Below, piece after piece: positions 34,495 to 42,941 of a DNA stretch of 64,000 nt (position 1 is the stretch's first letter; each line of letters opens with the position of its first letter). Source of the DNA: Haliscomenobacter sp040401995 (GTDB lineage Bacteria > Bacteroidota > Bacteroidia > Chitinophagales > Saprospiraceae). The position numbers and the translations under genes were made by a program. The DNA is taken from NCBI GenBank assembly GCA_040401995.1, contig JBBANM010000009.1, positions 1 through 64,000 on the forward strand, in the 5' to 3' direction. Below the pieces are notes generated by a model, which did no database searches, was not told the origin of the DNA, and saw nothing but the letters and a program-made list of their open reading frames with translations.

Positions 34495-34911
34495 TTAGTG
34501 GTGCGCTTTTTCAGCTTGGGCAACCAGTATACCATTTTTTTGCTGGTAATCGGCAATAGCGCCGCGAATGGCGTCCTCGGCCAATACCGAGCAGTGAATT
34601 TTTACCGGAGGAAGCGCTAGCTCTTCTACGATGTCCATGTTATCGATGGTCAAAGCCTCATCAATGGATTTGCCTTTCAACCACTCGGTAGCCAAAGAAG
34701 AAGAAGCAATTGCCGAACCACAACCGAAAGTTTTGAACTTTGCGTCGATGATGGTTTGGGTAGTTGGATCTACTTCAATTTGTAGTCGCATTACGTCGCC
34801 ACACTCAGGCGCGCCTACCAAACCAGTGCCAACATTGGTGCTGCTCTTATCCAAAGTACCTACGTTGCGTGGATTTTGGAAGTGATCTAGAACTTTATCT
34901 GAATAAGCCAT
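34495..34911 (-). CDS. iscU: Fe-S cluster scaffold IscU
   Basis: 138 residues from the ATG at 34911; the longer frame overlaps iscS and lacks conservation. The cluster ligands are Cys37 (GAPECGDV), Cys64 (FGCGSA) and Cys107, here in PPVKIHCSVL, the HscA-contact LPPVK region. Scaffold on which IscS sulfur and iron form clusters. It lies 32 bp after iscS. Confidence 0.94.
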   Translation of the reverse strand: MAYSDKVLDHFQNPRNVGTLDKSSTNVGTGLVGAPECGDVMRLQIEVDPTTQTIIDAKFKTFGCGSAIASSSLATEWLKGKSIDEALTIDNMDIVEELALPPVKIHCSVLAEDAIRGAIADYQQKNGILVAQAEKAHH

Positions 34912-34943
34912 GATGGTTGTTTTTATTTTGTTTTGAAAAAAAA

Positions 34944-36170
34944 TCAGTGCTCCGACCATTCGATGGCATTCAAATCGATGCCCTCTTTGTACATTTCCCA
35001 GATTGGACTCAAATCACGCATGTGGTTAACACCGGCGCCTACCTTCTCCAATACATAATCGATATCAGTATCATTGGTGAAACGCCCTAAACTGAAGCGC
35101 AGTGATGAATGCGCCAAATCATCTCCTAAACCCAAGGCAACCAGTACATAAGAAGGCTCCAAAGAAGCCGAAGTACAAGCTGAACCTGAGGAAAGGGCGA
35201 TATTTTGGTTGAACGTCATCATCAAACCTTCGCCTTCCACGTGTTTGAAAGAGATATTGGTTACATGGGGCATCCGGTGTTCGCGGCTACCGTTTACATA
35301 TACTTCTTCCAAGCTATTTTTGAAACCTGCTTCCAAACGGTCGCGCAATTTGCTCAAACGCTCAGTATCCTGTGCCATTTCTGCTTTGGCGATTTCAGCA
35401 GCTTTGCCGAAACCTACAATACCCGGTACGTTCAAAGTACCAGAGCGCATGCCGCGTTCGTGTCCGCCACCGTCCATTTGAGCGGTAACTTTTACTCGTG
35501 GAGATTTGCGACTTACATACAAAGCGCCTACTCCTTTAGGGCCATACATCTTATGAGAGGTAAAAGCCATCAAGTGTACGCCAATTTTTTTCGGATCAAC
35601 TGGAATTTTGCCCACTACCTGCGTAGCATCGCTCATGAACAAAACACCGTGTTTTGCACAAATTTTTCCAATTTCTTCCATCGGTTGGATAACACCTGTT
35701 TCATTATTGGCCCACATCACCGAAATTAGAATGGTGGTAGGTTTAATGGCTGCTTCCAATTCCGCCAAGTCGATCAAACCTTCACTGTTCACTTTTAGAT
35801 AAGTTACTTCAGCGCCTTCTTTTTCGAGTTTTTTGCAAGTATCCAACACCGCTTTGTGTTCAGTAGTAACCGTAATGATGTGGTTACCTTTAGCGTGGTA
35901 CATTTCAAAAACACCTTTGATGGCCAAGTTGTCGCTTTCAGTAGCACCCGAAGTAAAAATGACCTCCTTCGAATCTACATTGATCAAATTGGCGATCTGC
36001 TCGCGAGCATAATCAACAGCTTCTTCTGCTTCCCAGCCAAACGGGTGGTTGCGACTTGCCGCGTTGCCAGGCATTTGGTAAAAATAGGGCAACATAGCTT
36101 CCACCACCCTTGGGTCGGTAGGAGTTGTGGCATTGTTGTCCAGATATACACGTCTAGTATCCATCGTCAT
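34944..36170 (-). CDS. iscS: cysteine desulfurase IscS
   Basis: 408 residues; either the ATG at 36170 or that at 36164 could start it. Class V PLP enzyme with YLDNNATTP near the N-terminus, the PLP lysine 207 in TSHKMYGPKG and the sulfur-carrying Cys332 in SSGSACTS. It delivers sulfur for Fe-S assembly and tRNA thiolation. It leads the isc operon; no IscR gene or hscBA/fdx is visible nearby. Confidence 0.95.
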   Translation of the reverse strand: MTMDTRRVYLDNNATTPTDPRVVEAMLPYFYQMPGNAASRNHPFGWEAEEAVDYAREQIANLINVDSKEVIFTSGATESDNLAIKGVFEMYHAKGNHIITVTTEHKAVLDTCKKLEKEGAEVTYLKVNSEGLIDLAELEAAIKPTTILISVMWANNETGVIQPMEEIGKICAKHGVLFMSDATQVVGKIPVDPKKIGVHLMAFTSHKMYGPKGVGALYVSRKSPRVKVTAQMDGGGHERGMRSGTLNVPGIVGFGKAAEIAKAEMAQDTERLSKLRDRLEAGFKNSLEEVYVNGSREHRMPHVTNISFKHVEGEGLMMTFNQNIALSSGSACTSASLEPSYVLVALGLGDDLAHSSLRFSLGRFTNDTDIDYVLEKVGAGVNHMRDLSPIWEMYKEGIDLNAIEWSEH

Positions 36171-36278
36171 GGCTAATGTTTATTTAGATTGAGTCTAAGC
36201 TTAATTTGCACTGCAAATATAACCATTCACTTCAGAAATAGTTTATGTCTGTTTGGATTTTTAAATTCATGCTTCAGC

Positions 36279-36492
36279 TTAGAGTGTGCTTGGATTTTTT
36301 ATTCGCGCTACAAATGGCCAAAATTCACCCCAACTTCGTTGTGAAAATACTCATGTAGCGCTGACCTGTCCCCGATGAATCGGGGCTACACTCTTTCCGA
36401 TAAAATCGGAACTGTACCACGTTTTTCACGCCTCGTTGGTGCAAATTTAGACTCACTACGCCTGCGAACTAAAAATCCAAGCACACTCTTAA
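36279..36492. repeat. PalA palindromic element, copy 4 (long form, variant ends)
   Basis: 214 bp. The ends read TTAGAGTGTGCTTGGATTTT and (complement) TTAAGAGTGTGCTTGGATTTT, so they differ from other copies in the TTGTTC/GTGCTT region but match each other. The interior is the long PalA form with CCCCGATGAATCGGGG and TTCCGATAAAATCGGAA mini-hairpins. It lies in the divergent gap between iscS and mutA, the only PalA copy not next to a gene end. Confidence 0.82.
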
Positions 36493-36573
36493 CTATTGGT
36501 ACACTCTGAAAATGACATTCCTCACCTTTTACTTGAATGGATTTCGCTATTTTTAGGCCAAATAAAATGGACG

Positions 36574-37737
36574 ATGCCAGATTTCTTGTTCTCCGATTTC
36601 CCTGCCCTTAGCAAAACCGAATGGATGGCTTTGCTAGAAAAAGACCTTAAAGGCAAGCCTCTCAGTGATTTAAGTTGGCAATTGGGTCATGATTTAACCA
36701 TCGACGCTTTTTATCATCCCGATGATCAAATTCCAGCTCGCGCTCCAATAGCCCATAATCGACCAGCTAACTCATGGGAAATTGGCGAATTGTATACCGT
36801 AGATGATGTGGCGGCCACCAACGCACAAATTTTGGAAGGGCTGAATGGCGGTGTGCAAGGCATTGGGCTGAAATTGAACCGACCATTGAGCAGTGAGGAG
36901 TGGTCGATTTTATTAGAAGGGGTGAAATTAGATCTGATCTCTACCAATTTAGGTGAAAACTATCCCGAGAAATCGCCTTTGCGTCTGTTACACCAGTTTT
37001 TGGAATTGGCACAAAAAAATGGTTTTGACCCTCAGCAACTCCGCGGTTCGCTGAATTTTGACCCCTTTTTGGATTGGGCAACCCCGCCTTTAGCTGAATT
37101 AAAAGAAGCTCTAGAGTTGGTTAAAACTACCTTGCCCCATTTCCGGGTTTTGCGCTTAAACGGCAGGTACTACCATGCTGATGTGGAACATACTGGGCGA
37201 GAGTTGGCCATGATCTTGGCCAAAGGCAGCGAATATTTTACCAGATTAGGCGATTTTGGATTTAGCGCCGATGAAGTTAGTCGGAGTTTGCAGATTTCCA
37301 TTTCCATTGGTAAAAGCTATTTTGTGGAAATCGCCAAATTGCGCGCCTTGCGTATTTTGTGGAACAACGTATTGCAGGCTTATGGCGCAACCCTAGCTCC
37401 TACCGAAATTGTCGTTTCCTTTACCCGGGATTCCCAAGACGAAAACATTCACACCAATATGATTCGTGCCGCTACGCAGACCATGTCGGCGGTAATTGGC
37501 GGAGCGGACCGCATCTATGTGTTGCCGGCCAATGCGGCTTCGGGTGCGCCCTCGGATGCGTTTACGCGCCGGATCGCGCGCAATGTGCAACACCTCCTAC
37601 AATTAGAAAGCTATTTTGACAAAGTGATTGACCCGGCAGCAGGCAGCTACTATATTGAAAAAATGACGGAATTACTGGCACAAAACGCCTGGTCGCAGTT
37701 TCAGCGAATGGAAAAAGAAGGAGATTTTAAATATTAG
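36574..37737 (+). CDS. mutA: methylmalonyl-CoA mutase small subunit, short
   Basis: 387 residues from the ATG at 36574. The TIM-barrel domain of the MCM small subunit is recognisable (for example SWEIGELYTVDDVAATNAQILEG split by the start, FDKVIDPAAGSYYIEKMTE near the C-terminus). The protein stops at EKEGDFKY, and there is no B12-domain-like C-terminal part as in full-length MutA. No mutB follows: the next feature is a PalA element 8 bp on, then a convergent gene. The partner must be encoded elsewhere or the locus is degraded. With MutB it would interconvert methylmalonyl-CoA and succinyl-CoA. Confidence 0.8.
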   Translation: MPDFLFSDFPALSKTEWMALLEKDLKGKPLSDLSWQLGHDLTIDAFYHPDDQIPARAPIAHNRPANSWEIGELYTVDDVAATNAQILEGLNGGVQGIGLKLNRPLSSEEWSILLEGVKLDLISTNLGENYPEKSPLRLLHQFLELAQKNGFDPQQLRGSLNFDPFLDWATPPLAELKEALELVKTTLPHFRVLRLNGRYYHADVEHTGRELAMILAKGSEYFTRLGDFGFSADEVSRSLQISISIGKSYFVEIAKLRALRILWNNVLQAYGATLAPTEIVVSFTRDSQDENIHTNMIRAATQTMSAVIGGADRIYVLPANAASGAPSDAFTRRIARNVQHLLQLESYFDKVIDPAAGSYYIEKMTELLAQNAWSQFQRMEKEGDFKY

Positions 37738-37745
37738 CAGGCGGG

Positions 37746-37959
37746 TTAGAGCTTGTTCAGAATTCTGGTTCGATAGCGAAAATGAGCTAAAACCCGCACC
37801 AATGAGGCGCGAAAAGCGTTGAAAAGTTCCGATTATATCGGAAAGAGTGTATCCCGATTTCATCGGGACAGGTCAGCGCTACATGAGCATTTTCGCAACG
37901 AAATTGGGGTGGATTTTAACCATTTGTAGCTCGAATCAGAATCCTGAACAAGTTCTTAA
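37746..37959. repeat. PalA palindromic element, copy 5 (long form)
   Basis: 214 bp, starting TTAGAGCTTGTTCAGAA and ending CCTGAACAAGTTCTTAA. It is the same length as copy 4 and in inverse orientation to it. It separates the convergent mutA and MFS genes. The last bases (37956-37958) are the stop codon of the MFS gene. Confidence 0.87.
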
Positions 37960-39137
37960 AGCGCTCTTTTGCTGGTCAGTGCCCAAATACCCAGAATTGG
38001 ACCAAGAGCCAATATCATATATAGGTATTGCGACTCGATCAAGGTGGAAAAAAAATTGGCGGTTTGGATGCTAATGATGGTGATAGAAAAACCGATACAA
38101 TTGACGATGGTGAGCAAAGTTCCTTTTGATTCATCGGGGGCATTTTGGGCTATCAAAGTGGAAAATAATGGCGAATCGCCCACCACTACCATACCCCAAA
38201 AGAACAAAAAGCTCAAAAACACCACATACGAGTTTTGCATTAGAAAAAATGGCGACAGCAGACAACACAGGCAAGATGCCGTCAATAATAGGGTTGCCAC
38301 CCGTTTTGCCCCAAAATATTGGGAAAGAATCCCGCAAGTTACACAGGCAATCCCCCCAGAAGCAATTACCAAAAATGAGAGGAAAGAGACATTGATGTCA
38401 ATAAACCCCGTTTTGTTTTTATACATCGTGAGGATAACCGGTATAAAAGCCCAAAAGGAATACAGCTCCCACATGTGCCCGAAATAGCCAAAAGCAGCAG
38501 ATCGAAAATGTACTTTTTTAAAACCGCTCAAAAAAGCAGTTAAGTCTAGCCTTTGACTCTTTTTTCGAAACGGACCATCTGGAACAAACAGGAACAGCAA
38601 AACGCCGCCCAGTACCGAAAGGAGGGAGATGGAGTAAATAACATATTTCCAAGGCAGGGCCTGGGTAATGCTTTTCAAAAAATGGGGAAAAGCCGTGCCC
38701 AGTACCAAAGCGCCAACCAGAAAACCCAAGGATCTACCTAGTCCTTTTTGAAAATAATCAGCAGCGATCTTCATTCCTACCGGATAGATTCCCGCCAAAA
38801 AGAAACCCGTAAAAAAACGAAAAGCGAGCAAAGGGACAAATGAGATGCCTTCAATGGTGATTCCAAGATTGGAGAGCGCTGCTACGATGGCACAACAAAA
38901 AAAGACCAAGGAAGGCGAAAAGCGATCAGCAATTGTAAAAAGGGCAAAAACAAAAGTACCAGAGATAAATCCAAATTGTACCGCACTAGTGAGATTGGCG
39001 ATAAAACTTGAATCGAGATCAATATTTTTAATCAGATCGGGAATGACGGCATTGCCCGCAAACCACAGGGAAGTGCAAAGAAACTGTGCCACCACAATAA
39101 TGGTCAGGATGAAAATAGATGGTTTCAGGTTTTCCAT
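37956..39137 (-). CDS. MFS transporter
   Basis: 393 residues with about 12 membrane segments; the first helix includes QFLCTSLWFAGNAVIPD, and the loop between helices 2 and 3 and the central loop (DGPFRKKSQRLDL, about 190-203) fit the MFS 6+6 layout. Substrate unknown. Its TAA stop is supplied by the end of a PalA element, so the C-terminus (SKRAL) may be slightly altered compared with relatives. Confidence 0.85.
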   Translation of the reverse strand: MENLKPSIFILTIIVVAQFLCTSLWFAGNAVIPDLIKNIDLDSSFIANLTSAVQFGFISGTFVFALFTIADRFSPSLVFFCCAIVAALSNLGITIEGISFVPLLAFRFFTGFFLAGIYPVGMKIAADYFQKGLGRSLGFLVGALVLGTAFPHFLKSITQALPWKYVIYSISLLSVLGGVLLFLFVPDGPFRKKSQRLDLTAFLSGFKKVHFRSAAFGYFGHMWELYSFWAFIPVILTMYKNKTGFIDINVSFLSFLVIASGGIACVTCGILSQYFGAKRVATLLLTASCLCCLLSPFFLMQNSYVVFLSFLFFWGMVVVGDSPLFSTLIAQNAPDESKGTLLTIVNCIGFSITIISIQTANFFSTLIESQYLYMILALGPILGIWALTSKRAL

Positions 39138-39250
39138 GGATTTTAGGTTCAGCTTAAAAATGCGCTTTTTTCTTTAATCGCAATCATTTTTTGGGGGATT
39201 ATGCTTTTTATATAGAGCTTGGGTCAAGTTCGTCTTTCTTGATTTTGGCG

Positions 39251-39350
39251 TATTGCTCGCTATAAGTCGAAAAAAAACAGACTTATAGCGAGCAATAGAG
39301 TTGTATTGCTCGCTATAAGTCCTAAAAAAACAGACTTATAGCGAGCAATA
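39251..39350. repeat. PalG: two tandem 47-bp perfect hairpins
   Basis: 39251-39297 and 39304-39350 are near-identical 47-bp units; each has perfect 18-bp arms (TATTGCTCGCTATAAGTC and complement) around an A-rich loop that differs only in its first two bases. They are separated by 6 bp. They lie between the MFS start and the S41 gene. Confidence 0.85.
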
Positions 39351-39383
39351 AGCCTGTTTTGATCAGGATAAGTCCGAATCTTA

Positions 39384-39506
39384 ATGAATGCAACACCTAA
39401 GGCTAATTATCGCAGATATGACATCCTCTTATGGATCAACGGTATCGGTATTTTAGTTATCTGTATTTTGGCCATCAAAAAATTGAGAATGCTGGCTGCG
39501 AAATGA
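39384..39506 (+). CDS. small single-span membrane protein (40 aa)
   Basis: An ATG frame of 40 codons: basic/aromatic start (KANYRRYD), a hydrophobic span (ILLWINGIGILVICILAI, residues 14-31), then KKLRMLAAK. The regular positive-hydrophobic-positive pattern is that of small membrane proteins or type I toxin peptides. It begins 34 bp after the tandem hairpins and converges with the S41 gene, 7 bp apart. Unrecognised; chance frames of this length are common, so confidence is modest. Confidence 0.4.
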   Translation: MNATPKANYRRYDILLWINGIGILVICILAIKKLRMLAAK

Positions 39507-39512
39507 CGGGGA

Positions 39513-40898
39513 TTAATGTTGTTGGGTAATCAAACTGATGGCATATTGAAGTAACGCATCATCATCGCCAACATTTGGTGCAACAGGGTAATCTGGAAAA
39601 ACCCCACGACCGCTCAGCGGCATCGCTTCATCCAACATAAACTGCTTGGTGGGTATTTGAACTTGAATACCGGTATTTTTTAGTGTATGATTTTTAATGT
39701 AACCTGCCAAAACTTTACTACTTCCGCCTGTTTCTTCGCCAATGAATTTGGCGCGCTGGTTTCTCTTTAGACAAGCCGCCACTATCCCAGAATTGGAAAA
39801 ACTGCCGCCGTTAATGAGCACAAAAATAGCGCCTGAAAAAGCTAGATCCTTAGGTTGATGAATACCCAAAGCTTGACCCTTGGATTGCCGCAGCGAGTGG
39901 TCGCTTTTGGAAGGGTCAATGGTATAATAGGTATCAAGCACGGTAAATGGTTTGTTCATCAAATAAGACAAAATGTATGCCCCGTAAAGCAGTTCACCAC
40001 CTTGGTTGTCGCGCAAATCTAAAATAAGATTCCCCGTTTTTTTAAGCGATAAAGCCTTGAAATAATCATCCATTGCTTTATAGAAATCCTGCTGGTATTC
40101 TTGTTGCAGTACCGCTTTGTGAAAATCTTTGATGGTTAAAATGGCGTATTGGTTATCGGTTGCAAATTTGAGCGTAAGCCCTTCGTTGGCCTTTTTTTGC
40201 GGTACTCGGTTGGGGTATTTTAATTGACGAAGAAAACTAATGCTGTCTTTGCTGAGGCAGGGAAGGATGGCCGTTTGTTCAACGATGTTGTTTTTGTATT
40301 GCACGTTTACTTGATTGGGATGACCAAAAATATAACTGTAATATTCCCGGAAATAGTGGTTCAAGATCCAAGCGGGGTAGCTGAGGTTGTTGCCATCCCG
40401 AACTTGGCGGTCGAGTAGTTGCTTAATGATTTCTTCGGCTTTCACGTTATTGATGCTCAATATTTCTGCGCCTTCGGGGATAGGAGCGTTTTTAGTAAAA
40501 ATCATATCGATCCATAGCCGATTGTTTTCCAGGACGAGCTGAAAAGGCAAGAATTTACTGTTTTTATTGTGCAAAGTCGTGGTGATGGAGCTGGGCAAAA
40601 TGATGGTGTGCCCATCCTTGATGATGGAGCTAATACTGGTGACATGAGCATAGAATTCCAAATCGGTCATGGGTTTGATGATTCCCCTTGCCAAGCTATC
40701 AAAAACTTGGTCGACAATAGATTTGGGGTTGTAAAGGTACAAATTGGGGTGTTTTGCTTCCAAGTTCGATTTAAGATCGGCGAGATCGGCTTTGAGCTGG
40801 GCTATAGAAAAAATTGGATCGATGACCTGGTTGCTTTGACTAGAAAGGGGGCTTAATGAGCTGTAAAAAAGCAAAAGAATAGGCAGTATGGGTTTCAT
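39513..40898 (-). CDS. S41-family (tail-specific) peptidase
   Basis: 461 residues from the ATG at 40898, which begins a signal peptide (about 1-20); the frame continues upstream without export features. The core has LILDLRDNQGGELLYG (substrate-binding strand) and the nucleophile serine in NGGSFSNSGIV, typical of C-terminal processing and tricorn-like S41 proteases; a Lys/Glu partner follows at GEETGGSSK. Periplasmic or surface. It is the last gene of a three-gene operon, 87 bp after the FAD/DsbA fusion. Confidence 0.82.
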   Translation of the reverse strand: MKPILPILLLFYSSLSPLSSQSNQVIDPIFSIAQLKADLADLKSNLEAKHPNLYLYNPKSIVDQVFDSLARGIIKPMTDLEFYAHVTSISSIIKDGHTIILPSSITTTLHNKNSKFLPFQLVLENNRLWIDMIFTKNAPIPEGAEILSINNVKAEEIIKQLLDRQVRDGNNLSYPAWILNHYFREYYSYIFGHPNQVNVQYKNNIVEQTAILPCLSKDSISFLRQLKYPNRVPQKKANEGLTLKFATDNQYAILTIKDFHKAVLQQEYQQDFYKAMDDYFKALSLKKTGNLILDLRDNQGGELLYGAYILSYLMNKPFTVLDTYYTIDPSKSDHSLRQSKGQALGIHQPKDLAFSGAIFVLINGGSFSNSGIVAACLKRNQRAKFIGEETGGSSKVLAGYIKNHTLKNTGIQVQIPTKQFMLDEAMPLSGRGVFPDYPVAPNVGDDDALLQYAISLITQQH

Positions 40899-40985
40899 TG
40901 GCGTTCGGTGTTGGTAAAATGGACTAAGAAGCCCATTGAATTTACCTAAAACGCAAGAGGGTAGTATTTCTTTCAAATTTGAAAT

Positions 40986-42938
40986 TTAATCTTTCTCCAA
41001 CGCCGCATAATTATTGATCCACATGTTCCCAGAAGGGCTTTGGAATTTTTTGATCAAATTGACTTGGTGCAAATCTTCGAGTATCTCTTTCGACGTTGTT
41101 TCCGGTTCATTGCGCAAAAACGCAAACTCTTTGGACGTAAAGGTTTGAAATGATTCAAAAAGGTATTTTGGTGTAGTATCGTAGTTGGATTTTTCAATGC
41201 CTGGCGCCAGCTGATTGAGAATTTCCTCAAAACTTTCGTACGGCTGATAACCAAACAAAATCAGCTGAACCCTTTGTTTATTGAAAAAAAAGAGCGTAGG
41301 GAGTACTTTGATGTTCAACTCATCGGCCAGGGCAAGGTCTTTTCTAAACATGTCTTGCGCTGGTCCTTCCAAATCCCGCAACAACCTGGCCGCATCCAAA
41401 CCCACGTCAAAAGCTGCCCGGTGCAAAAACTCTTTTTGGATGATGTTTTTTTTCTCTAAAAACACCATTTCGCGGATTCTACGCAAAAACAATACCGCTT
41501 TACCGGTATCCTGTAATTGCGCAGCTTTAAAGGCGATGGAAGGGGGATAGGAAGAGGGTATTGGATCCTCCAGCCAAATGTTTTTGTTGACTGGCATCTC
41601 ATAAAATGAACAAACCTCTTCCCAGTGCGCGGCCACATCGCTGGGTTTCTGAATCCCGTTGCGGTTAAAATTATCCCAGGAAGGCAGCAAACCGCCCATT
41701 TTATATTCAATGTTTACATGATCAGCATATTCGAGTTGTAGTTTTCTCAGTTGCGGCTGAATGGTCCAACAAGTAGAGCAAATCGGATCGGTAAAATAAA
41801 TAATGCTGATCTCTTTTTCGGCCGCCGATTTTTTGATGGGGTTGGTTTGCTTCGTAATCAATGGAATTACCAATTCATCATCGTCTATGCTTAGAGGACT
41901 GAGGAAATCTTTTTTTACATCGCGACCCAATTGAATCTGTTTCGCAATATGCTGAGCGCGCAGGTGGTAGAATTTCTCAAAAGCAGTGGTGTAATTTTTT
42001 TCGCCGCTCAAACAATGGAATAAAGTATGCGCATCAACCAAGGCATTGGTGGTGCCGGCGCTGGTGAAGGGCAGCGCTAAATGAGCTGCATCCCCAATCA
42101 AGACCACATTTTGGGAATGAAAAGCAGGAAGCAAATCAAAATCGCGGGTATGCCAGATGTAGGAAGCCTTAAAATCATCGGTGTGTAAAACCTGCTGGAC
42201 GATGGGAGGGAATTCCTTTAGCAGCGTTCTACAAAATTCACCAATTTCCGCTGGCGTGGATTGATCCGCCAAATCCATAATCCGCACATCGTATTGAATG
42301 TACCATACCAACTCAGTTGAGGAAGTAGGAATCATCCCAAAAGAAATACCTTTTGACTTGTGCTGAAATTTGGTAAACCGGTGTATGTATTTGTTGTTGA
42401 TGTCTTCATCTTTCAAAAGTCCCAGAATTTCTTTTACCTCGATAGGAGAGTAGGCGGTTTTTCCAAAAATACTTTCACGCACTTGCGAATTCCCGCCATC
42501 AGCGCCAATAAACAAATCGCCATATTCGACGTAGCCATTTTTGAAAACAGCGGCTACTGCTTTTTCATTTTCATACAAAAAATGAGAAAATTCCCTTCCA
42601 TGCCGGATTAGCCGTTGGGGAATGAGTTGGTATAAATATTCAATGATGTCTTTTCTTTTGATGCACTGCCAAGGATCTAGTTTTTGAAACTTGATCTCCT
42701 CGTCGTTTGGTCGTTTCAAACTAAAGGTATCGATCACTTTGCCGGGGATTATGTATTCCGACATACCTTCCGAAAGTTCCTTTAAAATAGACAAACCTTC
42801 AGTATGCATCAGAAATGCATTGCCTCTTACCGGAATCGAATTTGACCGTTCATTCACAACAACCGGTGTGCCTTTGCGATGGAGCAATATCCCCATGGTT
42901 AAACCTGCTATACCTCCGCCAATTATTACTGCTTTCAT
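40986..42938 (-). CDS. FAD monooxygenase fused to DsbA-like thioredoxin
   Basis: 650 residues. Residues 1-345 are a class A flavin monooxygenase: GGGIAG (7-12), GADGG (145-149) and GDAAH (282-286) followed by LPFTSAGTTNALVDA. Residues 375-580 are a DsbA/FrnE-like thioredoxin domain with the active site CSTC (387-390), a helical insertion and the cis-proline loop VLPT (545-548), as in YjbH/SpxH-type proteins. About 65 extra residues close the protein. The frame is open throughout with no internal stop, so this is a true fusion. No signal peptide. It starts 3 bp after the aminotransferase stop. The substrate is unknown. Confidence 0.85.
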   Translation of the reverse strand: MKAVIIGGGIAGLTMGILLHRKGTPVVVNERSNSIPVRGNAFLMHTEGLSILKELSEGMSEYIIPGKVIDTFSLKRPNDEEIKFQKLDPWQCIKRKDIIEYLYQLIPQRLIRHGREFSHFLYENEKAVAAVFKNGYVEYGDLFIGADGGNSQVRESIFGKTAYSPIEVKEILGLLKDEDINNKYIHRFTKFQHKSKGISFGMIPTSSTELVWYIQYDVRIMDLADQSTPAEIGEFCRTLLKEFPPIVQQVLHTDDFKASYIWHTRDFDLLPAFHSQNVVLIGDAAHLALPFTSAGTTNALVDAHTLFHCLSGEKNYTTAFEKFYHLRAQHIAKQIQLGRDVKKDFLSPLSIDDDELVIPLITKQTNPIKKSAAEKEISIIYFTDPICSTCWTIQPQLRKLQLEYADHVNIEYKMGGLLPSWDNFNRNGIQKPSDVAAHWEEVCSFYEMPVNKNIWLEDPIPSSYPPSIAFKAAQLQDTGKAVLFLRRIREMVFLEKKNIIQKEFLHRAAFDVGLDAARLLRDLEGPAQDMFRKDLALADELNIKVLPTLFFFNKQRVQLILFGYQPYESFEEILNQLAPGIEKSNYDTTPKYLFESFQTFTSKEFAFLRNEPETTSKEILEDLHQVNLIKKFQSPSGNMWINNYAALEKD

Positions 42939-42941
42939 AAT

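Noticed and set aside
37738..37955. Missing C-terminal domain of mutA as a frameshifted remnant
   Set aside because: All frames downstream are PalA sequence and then the antiparallel MFS gene; no B12-domain-like residues are found.
3138..37959. PalA copies as remnants of a protein-coding IS
   Set aside because: No copy contains an open frame longer than chance; they are palindromes throughout.
39251..39350. CRISPR array
   Set aside because: Only two units with a 6-bp gap and full self-complementarity; no spacers and no cas genes.
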